Part shown: positions 9,228 through 18,142 of the stretch, piece after piece
How the letters are laid out: every line of letters starts with the position of its first letter
Numbering within the stretch: the stretch's first letter is position 1
Assembly (NCBI GenBank): GCA_044225555.1
Contig: JBGAIM010000009.1
Location: 186,001 to 250,000, forward strand
Reading direction: 5' to 3'
Length of the DNA: 64,000 nt
Origin: JADLHS01 sp044225555
GTDB lineage: Bacteria > Verrucomicrobiota > Verrucomicrobiia > Limisphaerales > JADLHS01
Translations under genes and position numbers: made by a program
The notes under the pieces: model-generated
The model's input: only the letters and a program-made list of their open reading frames with translations
Database searches by the model: none
Told to the model about the DNA's origin: nothing

Positions 9228-9338
9228 CCGGATCTCCTGTTTTGTTGCGTGTGGGAGGGCCTGTTGAGTTTACCGAGTTTGAGGCTACGGTTCTATCCCG
9301 AGTTGCCAAATCTGTCCAGCACAGATTGCTAAAGGCTG

Positions 9339-10229
9339 CTAAAGGCTTTGTATCAGGTTGTGCAAACCCTCTGCTAAGCCGAACTGCTGTCGCCAACCCA
9401 AAGTCTTCAACCGAGCGTTATCCGCCACGACGTGACCCAAAGGGTCAATCTCTGGTGGCGAAACCTCCGCCACCAGCTCCGGACGGCCCAGCATTGCTGC
9501 CACCGCATCCGCAATTTGCCGGACGGAGAGGCCCACGCCCGTGCCCCAGTTGATGGTGCCTTGAAACTGTTTCTCCGCCGTCAGCAGAATCGCAGACGCG
9601 AGGTCGTCAATGTAGATGTAGTCCTTCGTGCTGTGCGGGGTCCTGAGCACAAGCTTCTCGCCACGGCGTAATTTCTGGATGAGTGAACTACACAAGCGCG
9701 CTGGATGCTCGCCCACCCCGTACGGATAAAACACCCGTCCCCAGCAGAAGTGTGTGCCGTCTTTCCGCGCCTCCGCCTCGAGGGTTTCGCGCAGGGCGTT
9801 TTTGCAGCGCGAATACAGCGTCGTTGGATCCACGGGCGTCGTGTCCTCGTTCAACGGTGCGTTGGTGATCTTGTATTCGATGCATGTGCCGACGCCGATA
9901 AATTGCCGCAGCCCGATGCCTTTCAATCGCCGCGCAAGATTCAAACTCCACTCGAGATGCTTTTCGTTCTCCGGTGATTCCAAGTAAACGCCCGGCGTGG
10001 CAATCCACGCGAAATGCACGCATGCATCCGGCTTGAACGCCTCGATCTCGCGCCATGGCAAGTCCGCCAGCGTGCCTTTGATCCAATGCATCCGGTCGCT
10101 CGCCGGAACGTGAGCCGGGGGAATTTCCGTAGGCAGCATCATGCCCCCAATCTCGTGGCCCTGACTCAAGGCCAGTTTCGCGAAAGCTGAACCGATAAAT
10201 CCCGTAGCGCCCGTGACGAGAATCTTCAT
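9339..10229 (-). CDS. NAD(P)-dependent epimerase/reductase (extended SDR) of the deoxysugar operon
   Basis: 296 residues. GATGFIGS at residues 7-14 is the Rossmann nucleotide-binding motif, and YSRCK carries the catalytic Tyr-x3-Lys. Downstream blocks GRVFYPYG and TKDYIYIDDLA are typical of extended SDRs acting on nucleotide sugars. It is the last gene of a five-gene coupled operon and overlaps the 3,5-epimerase gene by ATGA. By pathway logic it should be the final 4-ketoreductase, turning the C-methylated 4-keto sugar into the finished CDP-sugar. Its stereochemistry cannot be predicted. Confidence 0.85.
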   Translation of the reverse strand: MKILVTGATGFIGSAFAKLALSQGHEIGGMMLPTEIPPAHVPASDRMHWIKGTLADLPWREIEAFKPDACVHFAWIATPGVYLESPENEKHLEWSLNLARRLKGIGLRQFIGVGTCIEYKITNAPLNEDTTPVDPTTLYSRCKNALRETLEAEARKDGTHFCWGRVFYPYGVGEHPARLCSSLIQKLRRGEKLVLRTPHSTKDYIYIDDLASAILLTAEKQFQGTINWGTGVGLSVRQIADAVAAMLGRPELVAEVSPPEIDPLGHVVADNARLKTLGWRQQFGLAEGLHNLIQSL

Positions 10230-10762
10230 TTCAAGTCAGCCAATAACGGCAAATTGCGGTCGCGTTCGGAGAGTGTTGGACTGGCAATAGGCCAACTGAC
10301 GCCAACCTTCGGGTCGTTGAAGCGCAGCCCGCGCGCCAGATCCGGCACGTAAACCTCGGACATCTGATAAAAAACTTCACAGTGATCCGTCAGGCACTGG
10401 AAGCCGTGAGCGAATCCGCCGGGCACGTAGAGCATCCGCCGATTCTGCGCGGTGAGTTCAAATCCTTCCCACTTTCCAAACGTCGGTGAATCACGCCGCA
10501 CATCCACCAGCACGTCGAAGATCGCGCCCGCGGCGCAGCGGATGAGTTTGATTTCCGGCTTTGGCTCGGCCTGGAAATGCATTCCCCGCAGCATGCCGCG
10601 CTGTTTGGTAAGCGTGAGATTGCATTGCGGCCAGTGGGTGTTGAGTCCGTGCGCGGTGAATTCTTCGTCGCAATACGTCCGGGCGAGGAAGCCGCGCTCA
10701 TCCTCGCGCAATTCCAGTTCGATGAGCCAAAGCCCGTCCAGCTTGGTGCGCGAAAATTTCAT
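10226..10762 (-). CDS. dTDP-4-dehydrorhamnose 3,5-epimerase family enzyme
   Basis: 178 residues, the normal size for the RmlC cupin family. DERGFLARTYC near residue 22, RGMLRGMHFQ near 55-64 (catalytic His), the sugar-nucleotide-binding region FDVLVDVRRDSPTFG, and YQMSE near 131 (proton-donor Tyr) are all present. It sits among CDP-sugar genes, so the likely substrate is a CDP-4-keto-6-deoxyhexose, epimerised at C3 and/or C5. It starts three bases after the stop of the C-methyltransferase gene and overlaps the reductase by ATGA. Confidence 0.88.
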   Translation of the reverse strand: MKFSRTKLDGLWLIELELREDERGFLARTYCDEEFTAHGLNTHWPQCNLTLTKQRGMLRGMHFQAEPKPEIKLIRCAAGAIFDVLVDVRRDSPTFGKWEGFELTAQNRRMLYVPGGFAHGFQCLTDHCEVFYQMSEVYVPDLARGLRFNDPKVGVSWPIASPTLSERDRNLPLLADLK

Positions 10763-10765
10763 CGC

Positions 10766-11995
10766 TCAGACAATCTTCACCTTCGGGATGGGCACGATGA
10801 ACTTGCCGCCCGCGTCGCGATACGCTTTTTGCTGCGCGAGGATTTCGTCGGCGAAGTTCCAGGTGAGCAGCAGCGTGTAGTCCGGCTTGCGCTTCGCCAA
10901 TTCCTCGGGCGCGACGATCGGGATATGCGTGCCGGGCGTGAGCCGGCCCTGCTTGTAGGTGCTGCGATCGGCGACGAACTCCAGCGTGTCCGCACCGACG
11001 CCGTAATAATTCAGCAACGTGCTACCCTTGGCCGACGCGCCGTAGGCGGCGATGCGTTTACCTTCCTTTTTTAACTTCGCAAGCAGCGCGACCAAGTCGT
11101 CACGGATGGCGCGGACCTGATTGCCGAAACCTTCGTAGTAAGCGAGCGAGTTCACGCCCTTGCGCGTTTCCTCCGGGAGCAAATCGGTGGCGGATTTCTC
11201 AACCGCGTAAACACCCGTATGGCCGGCGAACAAGCGCAATGACCCGCCGTGAATTGGTAGTCGCTGCACCCGGAAAATAGTCAGCCCATGCCGCTCGAAC
11301 AACGGTTTGAGCGCCGTAAGCGTGAAGTAAAACACGTGCTCGTGATAAATCGTGTCAAACTCCGTGTGTTCGATGAAATCTGCCCCGTAGGGAAACTCCA
11401 GCGCGATGCGTCCCTTGGGTTTCAGCAAGCGCTTCAGTCCGGCCACGAAGTCATTCGTGTCCGGCGCGTGGGCGAAGACATTGTTGCCGAGAATCAAATC
11501 CGCCTGACGATTTTTCGCGGAGAGGTCCGAGGCGATCTTCATGCCGAAAAATTCGACAAGCGTCTCGATACCCTTCTCGCGCGCGACCTTCGCGATGTTC
11601 GCCGCCGGCTCGATGCCGAGACACGGCACGTTGGCCTTCACGAAGTTCTGCAAAAGATAGCCGTCATTGCTCGCAACTTCGACGACGAGGCTCTGACCAT
11701 TTAGCCCGAATTCCTTCAGGTAGCCTTCGCATGCCTCGCGCGAATGGCGCAGCATCAAGTCCGAGAACGACGAGAAATACAGATACTCGGAGAACAGCTC
11801 GACCGGCGGCACGAGGTCGGTGATCTGAAGCATCCAGCACGATTTGCAGACCGCAAGCCGGAGTGGGAATTTGGGCTCTTTCCTGGCTAGGTCCGCTGGC
11901 GTGAGAAGGTTGTTCGCCAGCGGCTGCAAACCGAGGTCGAGGATTTGTGCGGCATCCGTGCTGCCACAGGAACGGCATTTCAAACTGAAGCTCAT
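10766..11995 (-). CDS. Sugar C-methyltransferase, TylCIII/NovU-like
   Basis: 409 residues in the three-part layout of NDP-hexose C-methyltransferases: an N-terminal zinc domain (CRSCG near 8-12 and CKSC near 51), a central SAM domain (VVEVASNDGYLLQNF, residues about 104-118), and a C-terminal domain with GASAKGSTLLNYYG. YHEHVFYFT near 217 carries the conserved His-rich catalytic block. Members methylate C3 (or C5) of 4-keto-6-deoxy sugars, giving branched sugars. It overlaps rfbG by ATGA. With the next two genes it implies a 3-C-methyl-6-deoxyhexose; the exact position and sugar are inferred. Confidence 0.87.
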   Translation of the reverse strand: MSFSLKCRSCGSTDAAQILDLGLQPLANNLLTPADLARKEPKFPLRLAVCKSCWMLQITDLVPPVELFSEYLYFSSFSDLMLRHSREACEGYLKEFGLNGQSLVVEVASNDGYLLQNFVKANVPCLGIEPAANIAKVAREKGIETLVEFFGMKIASDLSAKNRQADLILGNNVFAHAPDTNDFVAGLKRLLKPKGRIALEFPYGADFIEHTEFDTIYHEHVFYFTLTALKPLFERHGLTIFRVQRLPIHGGSLRLFAGHTGVYAVEKSATDLLPEETRKGVNSLAYYEGFGNQVRAIRDDLVALLAKLKKEGKRIAAYGASAKGSTLLNYYGVGADTLEFVADRSTYKQGRLTPGTHIPIVAPEELAKRKPDYTLLLTWNFADEILAQQKAYRDAGGKFIVPIPKVKIV

Positions 11996-13095
11996 GCGGG
12001 TTTCGTCCAGGAAAGATTCTTCGCGCGAGCGGCGGCAGCGTAATCGTCAATCTGTGCGCTCGTAAGTTTCAACATGTCCGGATTCTTGCGCGCGTGGCAC
12101 TCGTGATACCAAACAACCGTCTGCTTGATGGCCTCCTCGAAGCTCCAGGTCGGATACCACTGCAACCACGCGCCGGCCTTTTCGATCGAGAGGGAAAGCA
12201 AAGTCGCCTCATGCACGCTGCCGGGCTGCGAGCCATCAGTCCACTGGCCGGGCCAGTGGCGCAACACTTCCTCCACCAGCCGCCGCACCGGTTGGCGGGC
12301 GCTGGGTTCGGGGCCGAAATTGAACGGCGAAGCGAGGCGGGAGCTTTTGCCCTCCTTGGCGAGCCGCGCGCCGAGCCAGAGGTAACCGCTCAGGCATTCA
12401 AGCACGTGCTGCCAAGGGCGCACTGCCACTGGATTGCGAACAAGGATGGACTTGCCGTCCTGCAACGCGCGGATGCAATCGGGCACGATGCGGTCCGCCG
12501 CGTAATCACCGCCGCCGATGACGTTGCCCGCGCGCGCGGTCACAACGGGGCCGAGCGCGGGATTAGGCTGGAAGAAGGAGCGATTCCACGCCGCCACGAC
12601 GAGTTCCGCCGCGCCTTTGCTCATGGAATAGATGTCGTGCCCGCCCATCGGATCATTCTCGCGGTAGGCAAATTCCCATTCCCGATTCTCGTAGCACTTG
12701 TCGCTGGTGATGCAGACGGTCACGCAGTTAATCGTCGCTAAACGAACGGCTTCGAGTAAATGCGCGGTACCGTTGACATTGGTGTCCAGCGTCGAAAGCG
12801 GTTCGGTGTAAGAAAGCCGGACGAGTGGTTGGGCCGCGAGTTGGAAAATGATTTCCGGCTGAGCTTCCTTCACGGCGGCAGCGAGGGCTTTCGCGTCTCG
12901 AATATCGAGGATGATTTCCCGCGCAAACGCGCCGGGTTGGACGATGGCGTGAAGATTGGGATCCGTCGGCGCCGGCAGCGCGAGGCCGGTGACTTTCGCG
13001 CCGAGTTTCGCGAGCCAGAGCGAGAGCCAGGCACCCTTGAACCCGGTGTGCCCGGTGACGAGGACGCGTCGGTTCTGATAGTAGCCCGCAAACAT
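11992..13095 (-). CDS. rfbG: CDP-glucose 4,6-dehydratase
   Basis: 367 residues from ATG 13095, which shares its A with the TAA stop of rfbF (TAATG). An in-frame GTG further upstream lies inside rfbF and is not preferred. VTGHTGFKGAWLSLWL near residue 13 is the RfbG-type NAD-binding motif. SDKCYEN and the YSMSKGAAE block with Tyr-x3-Lys are the active-site segments. It converts CDP-D-glucose to CDP-4-keto-6-deoxy-D-glucose in the cytoplasm. It stands second in the five-gene operon, directly after the gene making its substrate. Confidence 0.93.
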   Translation of the reverse strand: MFAGYYQNRRVLVTGHTGFKGAWLSLWLAKLGAKVTGLALPAPTDPNLHAIVQPGAFAREIILDIRDAKALAAAVKEAQPEIIFQLAAQPLVRLSYTEPLSTLDTNVNGTAHLLEAVRLATINCVTVCITSDKCYENREWEFAYRENDPMGGHDIYSMSKGAAELVVAAWNRSFFQPNPALGPVVTARAGNVIGGGDYAADRIVPDCIRALQDGKSILVRNPVAVRPWQHVLECLSGYLWLGARLAKEGKSSRLASPFNFGPEPSARQPVRRLVEEVLRHWPGQWTDGSQPGSVHEATLLSLSIEKAGAWLQWYPTWSFEEAIKQTVVWYHECHARKNPDMLKLTSAQIDDYAAAARAKNLSWTKPA

Positions 13096-13868
13096 TACCA
13101 AACCTTCCACGGCGCCTTGCCGCTGTTCCACATGCCCGTCAATAATTGCTGCTCACGATACGTGTCCATGCACTGCCAGAAGCCGGTGTGCTGATAAGCG
13201 ACCAGTTGACCTTCGGCTGCCAGATTATTCATGGGGTCATTCTCAAACACGCAGGCGTCGTCGCCGAGATACTTGCCGATGCGCCGATCTACAACGAAGA
13301 AACCGCCGTTGATGAAACCCGCCTGGCGCTCGGGCTTCTCCTTGAACGCCGTCACCTTGCCATCAATGATCTCAATGTCGCCAAATCGCCCCGGCGGCTG
13401 CACGGCAGTCATCGTGAGAATCTTTTTGTGTTTCTGATGAAACTTGATGGAGGCGTTAATGTCGCTGTCCGTCACCCCATCGCCATAGGTGAGCAGGAAG
13501 GTGTCGTCCTTGATATAGGGCAGCACGCGCCGGACACGCCCGCCGGTCATCGTGTTCTGACCGGTATCAATCATCGTTACCGTCCAGTCTTCCTCGGAGT
13601 GCTTGCTGTGATACTTGATCTGCGGCTTCGCGCCGAGGCGAAGCGTCACGTCGCTGGTGTTCCACTGGTAATTGCGGAAGTAATCCTTGATCGCCTCGCC
13701 TTTGTAACCGAGGCAGAGGATGAATTCCTTGTGCCCGTAATGGGCATAGGTCTTCATGATGTGCCAGAGGACCGGACGTTCGCCCACCGGCACCATGGGT
13801 TTCGGACGGAACTCGGTTTCCTCGCGCAGGCGCGTACCCAGTCCGCCACAGAGAATCACAACTTTCAT
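13095..13868 (-). CDS. rfbF: Glucose-1-phosphate cytidylyltransferase
   Basis: 257 residues, the usual length of RfbF. MKVVILCGGLGTRLREET is the nucleotidyltransferase signature, RPKPMVPVGERPVLWHIM the substrate loop, and TYGDGVTDSDI the metal-binding region. NGGFFVVDRRI and EGQLVAYQHTGFWQCMDT are typical of the family. It makes CDP-glucose from CTP and glucose-1-phosphate and commits carbon to the deoxysugar pathway. It is the promoter-proximal gene of the operon, divergent from the FucP-like transporter. Confidence 0.95.
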   Translation of the reverse strand: MKVVILCGGLGTRLREETEFRPKPMVPVGERPVLWHIMKTYAHYGHKEFILCLGYKGEAIKDYFRNYQWNTSDVTLRLGAKPQIKYHSKHSEEDWTVTMIDTGQNTMTGGRVRRVLPYIKDDTFLLTYGDGVTDSDINASIKFHQKHKKILTMTAVQPPGRFGDIEIIDGKVTAFKEKPERQAGFINGGFFVVDRRIGKYLGDDACVFENDPMNNLAAEGQLVAYQHTGFWQCMDTYREQQLLTGMWNSGKAPWKVW

Positions 13869-14085
13869 GCGTGGCGGTTTTATTAGCGATTGGCAGCGGC
13901 AAAGTCGAGCAAGGAGTCACGGGGAGATGCGGCATTGACAGGTTAGCATCCTGTTTGCAATCTGACCGCGTCTCCCGACCAAACAACATTGAAAATGGCC
14001 GAACCAGTCAGTGGCCGCGCCTCGCCGAACCGGATGTCTGTTGCGCCCGCTGGCTGCTGAAGTGCCCGATCCTGTCCGAAACACC

Positions 14086-15432
14086 ATGAGCACCGAGAAA
14101 AAGAGCATGTTCGTCACCGCCGACGGCAAGAATGTCCTGTTCACCTTCATCCTGGTCAGTTCGTTGTTTCTCCTCTGGGGATTCTGCAACGGGATGATTG
14201 ATGTGATGGACAAGCATTTTCAGGAGGAGTTGCATCTGACGCTGGCTCAATCCGCCAACGTGCAGTGGGCACACTACCTGGGCTACTTCCTGATGGCGCT
14301 GCCGGCTGGATGGCTGGCAACCAAGCTGGGCTACAAGGGTGGCATCATTGCCGGATTGCTGATGGTGGCGGTGGGCGGGTTCTGGTTCATCCCCGCCTCG
14401 CACATTGCGAAGTTCTGGGCATTTCTGGTCGGCGTCTGCTTCATTGCCGCGGGTTTGACCTTCCTCGAAACCATCGCCAATCCCTATACGACCGTGCTGG
14501 GGCCGAAGCAATTCGCCGCCACCCGTATCAACCTTGCCCAGTCCTGCAACGGCATCGGGTGGATTTTTGGGCCGATCGCGGGCAGCATGTTCTTCTACGG
14601 CAAGGATGCCACGGGCAAGAGCACGGGCGCGGAAACACTTTGGATCCCTTACGCCGGGGTTGCGGTTGTCGTGATCATCCTCGCCGTCATCTTCTACTTT
14701 GCCAACGTGCCCGATATCAAGACCGAGGACGATTACCACTTGGACGATGCCGCGCCGGGCGCTTCGCACTCGATCTGGGCGCATCCGCACTTTGTGCTGG
14801 CGGTCGTCGCCCAGTTTTTTTACGTGGCCGCGCAGTCGGGGATTTTCGCGTTCTTCATCAACTATATGACCTCGCAGGTGCCGGCGGTTCCCGGCTCCTG
14901 GAATTCGTTTATGCGGGAAGGCTGGCTGGAAACCGGCCCGGACGGGGCACTGCATTTGAGCAACGGCTTTGCGTCAATCCTGGCGTCGGCGGGGTTTGTC
15001 TGCTTCCTGCTGGGGCGCTTCACAGGCGCCATGCTCCTGAAGAAATTCTCCGCCCACAAGATGCTGGGAGCTTATGCCCTGCTCAACGTGCTGATCTGTC
15101 TCCTGATCTTCGCCAAGCTGGGCTGGATATCGGTGGTGTGCGTCTTCCTGAGCTATTTCTTCATGTCCATCATGTTTCCCACCATCTTTGCGCTGGGCAT
15201 TTTCGGCCTCGGGGCGCGGGCGAAGAAGGCTTCCTCGTTCATTGTCATGGCCATCATGGGCGGGGCGTTACTGCCCAAATTGATGGGCGCCATTGCGGAC
15301 AAATACGACGTCTCCCGCGGGTTCATCGTGCCGGCGGCCTGCTTCGCGATCGTGGCCGGGTATGGTTTCTTCTGGGCGCGGTTGAGCAAGGCAGAGTCGT
15401 TAAACGGAATCAACGCGACCCGCGGGCACTGA
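14086..15432 (+). CDS. MFS sugar:H+ symporter, FucP-like
   Basis: 448 residues from ATG 14086. The reading frame extends upstream but that part is not protein-like. About 12 hydrophobic segments are visible. The first contains FLLWGFCNGMIDVMDKHFQE, characteristic of the FucP (L-fucose:H+ symporter) family. HYLGYFLMALPAGWL and ETIANPYTTVLGP are also family blocks, including the Asn-Pro pair in the fifth helix region. It probably imports a hexose or deoxyhexose with protons across the inner membrane. The DUF1080 lipoprotein gene lies convergent downstream, consistent with polysaccharide use; the substrate is unknown. Confidence 0.9.
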   Translation: MSTEKKSMFVTADGKNVLFTFILVSSLFLLWGFCNGMIDVMDKHFQEELHLTLAQSANVQWAHYLGYFLMALPAGWLATKLGYKGGIIAGLLMVAVGGFWFIPASHIAKFWAFLVGVCFIAAGLTFLETIANPYTTVLGPKQFAATRINLAQSCNGIGWIFGPIAGSMFFYGKDATGKSTGAETLWIPYAGVAVVVIILAVIFYFANVPDIKTEDDYHLDDAAPGASHSIWAHPHFVLAVVAQFFYVAAQSGIFAFFINYMTSQVPAVPGSWNSFMREGWLETGPDGALHLSNGFASILASAGFVCFLLGRFTGAMLLKKFSAHKMLGAYALLNVLICLLIFAKLGWISVVCVFLSYFFMSIMFPTIFALGIFGLGARAKKASSFIVMAIMGGALLPKLMGAIADKYDVSRGFIVPAACFAIVAGYGFFWARLSKAESLNGINATRGH

Positions 15433-15467
15433 GGACTTCCCCGCAGGGGAGCATCGCCGTCGTCGGC

Positions 15468-16835
15468 TTACTTCGCCGGGGCGTGCAGCTCGCGGATGGA
15501 AAGGTTCTTGAACCACACCACGGACTTGTGCGCCTGCAGCTCAATCGGCCCGAAGGGAAACACCGGCAGATCGCGCTGCCAGTAATTTTCCAGCGGCGCG
15601 CCATTCACCACGAGTTCGCCATTGAGAAAGACATGGACAACGCTGCCAGCCATGACGACGCGGAAACGATTCCACTCGCCAATCGGTTTGTCCGCGACCA
15701 CCAGCGGCGTGGCGCCATTCGTCTTGTTGTTGTAAAGGCCGCCCGAGCCGACCTCGCTGCCGTTCTTGGTCGGTTGCGTGTAAGGATCCCAAATTTGCAC
15801 CTGTGGCGTGCCGCGCAAGTAAAGGCCACTGTCAGCGTAAGGTTCGATCTTCCAGTCGGCGAGCAACTCGAAGTTCACGTAATCCTTGGACGTGCAAAGA
15901 TTGTCGAAGTTGGTGCCACGATACACGAGCGTGCCGTCCTCGACCTTCCAGCTCGCGCGCATGATCTCGTCGGCTTTGGCCTGCGCATTGGCGAGTTCGG
16001 GCGGCGACATTGTCGCGCGTTTCTTGGGATCGGCCACGAGGCCTTTCCAGCCCTTGAGGTCTTTGCCATCAAACATTGAAGTGAAACCTTCAGGAACCGC
16101 CCCTTCGCGGCTGGCCGCCGGCAACTCCTTGATCCGGATGTTACGGAACTCGAGGTAGTCGTTGTGTCCCAGGAAGCCGATGTGCCCGCGCTCACGGAAG
16201 AGTCCGGGATGTTTGGCAATCTTGTAGGGGTCGTTAACCTCATTGAGGTCTGTGTCAACGATGGTCGTGCCGTTGACCACCACCTTGATGCGGCGGCCTT
16301 GCGCGGTGATTTCTTCGGTGTTCCATTCGCCCGGAGGCCGGAGCGCGCCTTTCTTCGCCGCCACGACGCCGTAGACCGAGCCATGATATTGCTCGGGCTT
16401 CAGCTTGCCCCACTTGCCACGATCCGCCGCGCCCTCTTCAAGAATTTGAATCTCCATGCCGAGATAAGCGGCGTCGCCCTCCAGTGGCGCCCGGATGCCG
16501 ACGCCATTGTTCGAGCCATCCTCCAGTTTGAACTCAAAGCGCAGAATGAAATCGCTGTATTCCTTTTCGGTCATGAGATTGCCACCACCGCCCAAAGCGC
16601 AATAAATCACGCCGTTGGTCACGCCGTAGCCGTCGCCCTTCTGGTCCATCAATTTCCAGCCGGCCAACGAGTGACCGTCAAAGAGGCTTTGGAAACCGGA
16701 TTCGCGCGGCGGTTTGGGATTGGCGGCCATCGACGAAGTGCGCGGCTTACAACCGGGCAGCAGAACAACCGCCAGGACCAGCGAGGCGGTGACACTAGTG
16801 AAGAGCGGGGAAATTTGCCGGAAGCGATTTTTCAT
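15468..16835 (-). CDS. Lipoprotein with two DUF1080 (3-keto-disaccharide hydrolase-type) domains
   Basis: 455 residues from ATG 16835. Residues 1-29 are a lipoprotein signal with lipobox LLPGC. Two DUF1080 jelly-roll domains follow, each opening with LFDG-x-L-GW or MFDGKDLKGWKG: domain one about residues 45-245 and domain two about 255-455. Both contain the sandwich-end motif for minor-groove sugar binding (GSVYG; GSEVGSGGLYNN). The family includes 3-keto-glucoside hydrolases and is greatly expanded in Verrucomicrobiota and Planctomycetota. It probably acts in the periplasm or outer-membrane space on glycosides. It is convergent with the FucP-like transporter. Confidence 0.88.
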   Translation of the reverse strand: MKNRFRQISPLFTSVTASLVLAVVLLPGCKPRTSSMAANPKPPRESGFQSLFDGHSLAGWKLMDQKGDGYGVTNGVIYCALGGGGNLMTEKEYSDFILRFEFKLEDGSNNGVGIRAPLEGDAAYLGMEIQILEEGAADRGKWGKLKPEQYHGSVYGVVAAKKGALRPPGEWNTEEITAQGRRIKVVVNGTTIVDTDLNEVNDPYKIAKHPGLFRERGHIGFLGHNDYLEFRNIRIKELPAASREGAVPEGFTSMFDGKDLKGWKGLVADPKKRATMSPPELANAQAKADEIMRASWKVEDGTLVYRGTNFDNLCTSKDYVNFELLADWKIEPYADSGLYLRGTPQVQIWDPYTQPTKNGSEVGSGGLYNNKTNGATPLVVADKPIGEWNRFRVVMAGSVVHVFLNGELVVNGAPLENYWQRDLPVFPFGPIELQAHKSVVWFKNLSIRELHAPAK

Positions 16836-16914
16836 GATCGTTAATCGTGTTGAACTGAAAGCGAGCGTTCGCGAAATCACCGGAGCTGTCAAGCGGACGT
16901 TTGGCGCCATCGCT

Positions 16915-18141
16915 TCAAAAGTTCAGATAGATTCCCTTCAAATACTCCGCCTCGGGAAAAGACGCGTGATGATCCGACGCGTGGCGCGTGGTCTGCAACT
17001 CGGTGAATCGGCGTCCCGACCCGCGGGCAGCCTGTCGGACCGCGCCGAAGAATTCCTCCGCGCTCACATGCGCCGAGCAGGAGCAAGCGAGTAGAATTCC
17101 CCCCGGTCGGAGATGTTTGAGCCCGGACTCAACCAATTTTGCATACGCGCGAATTGCTCCCGCCCGCTCCGCTTCGCGCTTGGCCAGCGAGGGAGGATCG
17201 AGCACCACTAGATCGAACTGTTGTCCGGCGTTCCCGGCCAGCCACTCGAAGGCATCCGCCTGGATGGATTCAGGCTGGCAGCGCGCCACATTCGGGTCGC
17301 TTTCGTTGAGCTGGAAATTTCGCCGCGCCGATTCGAGGGCGTGCTGACTTATGTCGAGGTCGGTTACCGACTTCGCGCCCCCGCGCGCGGCGTAGAGCGA
17401 GAATCCGCCGGAGAAACTGAACGCGTTCAAAACGGTTCGTCCCGGCGCCAGGGATTCGACAAGGCGGCGATTCTCCCGTTGATCAAGGAAGAAACCGGTC
17501 TTCTGTCCGCGCCAGACATCGGCCTCGAAGCGGATGCCGTTCTCAAGAAAGACCACCGGCGCACCAGTCTCCAAGCTGGCGTGTTTCTGGAAGAGGATTT
17601 CGCTATCAGGCCGGGCCGGTGCCCGGCGCTCCAGATTCCGGCTGGTGCGCAGCACGATTCGTTCTGGATTCAATCGCGACTGGATCAGTTTGGCAATCTC
17701 CTCCAGTCGCTCCAACCACGCCGCCGTGTAAATCTTGAGCACCAAGGTTGTGTCATAGCGATCCAGCACCAACCCCGGCCAGCCATCGCTCTCGCCGTTA
17801 ATAAGGCGATAGCCGTTCGTGTGCTCATTGCACAATCCCTCTCGTCGCTTGAGCGCCGTGTCCAGTCGCGTCTGCCAAAACGCAGCGTCAATGTTTAGGG
17901 GCTTGCCGACGTGCAACACGCGCACGCGGATCGGGGATTCCGGATCAAAAAAGCCCACGGCGAGAAACTTGTCATGGCGGTCAAAGATGACCGCCAACTC
18001 GCCGGCAACACCCGGGCGATTCTGCTCCCGCACGCTATCGGAAAAAATCCATGGATGCCCCGCACGGATGTGCCGCTCCACCGCGGCGGTGACACGCAAT
18101 CGCAAGCGCGAAGGTGCTTTTGCCTGAAGGCGCGCGGCCAT
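16915..18141 (-). CDS. 23S rRNA (cytosine) methyltransferase, RlmI-like
   Basis: 408 residues from ATG 18141, one base after the stop of the DUF983 gene. A PUA-like N-terminus (about 12-85, with HIRAGHPWIFSDSV) is followed by the EEHEE region and a Rossmann methyltransferase domain. GFFLDQRENR, LNAFSFSGGFSLYAA, VVLDPPSLAK and ACSCSAHVS are the family motifs, the last two marking the catalytic and Cys sites of RlmI (m5C1962 of 23S rRNA). It is last in a minus-strand string beginning with the efflux genes. A second RlmI-like domain exists in the fusion at 49742. Confidence 0.85.
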   Translation of the reverse strand: MAARLQAKAPSRLRLRVTAAVERHIRAGHPWIFSDSVREQNRPGVAGELAVIFDRHDKFLAVGFFDPESPIRVRVLHVGKPLNIDAAFWQTRLDTALKRREGLCNEHTNGYRLINGESDGWPGLVLDRYDTTLVLKIYTAAWLERLEEIAKLIQSRLNPERIVLRTSRNLERRAPARPDSEILFQKHASLETGAPVVFLENGIRFEADVWRGQKTGFFLDQRENRRLVESLAPGRTVLNAFSFSGGFSLYAARGGAKSVTDLDISQHALESARRNFQLNESDPNVARCQPESIQADAFEWLAGNAGQQFDLVVLDPPSLAKREAERAGAIRAYAKLVESGLKHLRPGGILLACSCSAHVSAEEFFGAVRQAARGSGRRFTELQTTRHASDHHASFPEAEYLKGIYLNF

Positions 18142-18142
18142 G

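Noticed and set aside
9328..9347. Perfect direct repeat of GCTAAAGGCT at the end of the reductase gene
   Set aside because: Only two 10-base units, partly coding; too short to mean more than local slippage.
13935..13963. TTGACA with a possible -10 (CAATCT) upstream of the FucP-like gene
   Set aside because: The -10 is poor and the distance to the start codon is about 120 bases; not reported as a promoter.
15437..15452. Short palindrome TCCCCGCAGGGGA between the convergent FucP-like and DUF1080 genes
   Set aside because: Only a five-base-pair stem and no T-run on either strand, so not called a terminator.
14265..16079. 604-codon open frame running through the FucP-like gene and antisense to the DUF1080 gene
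   Set aside because: Its product is Arg/Gly/His-rich with no domain pattern. The other frames give clear transporter and DUF1080 proteins, so this is a high-GC shadow frame.
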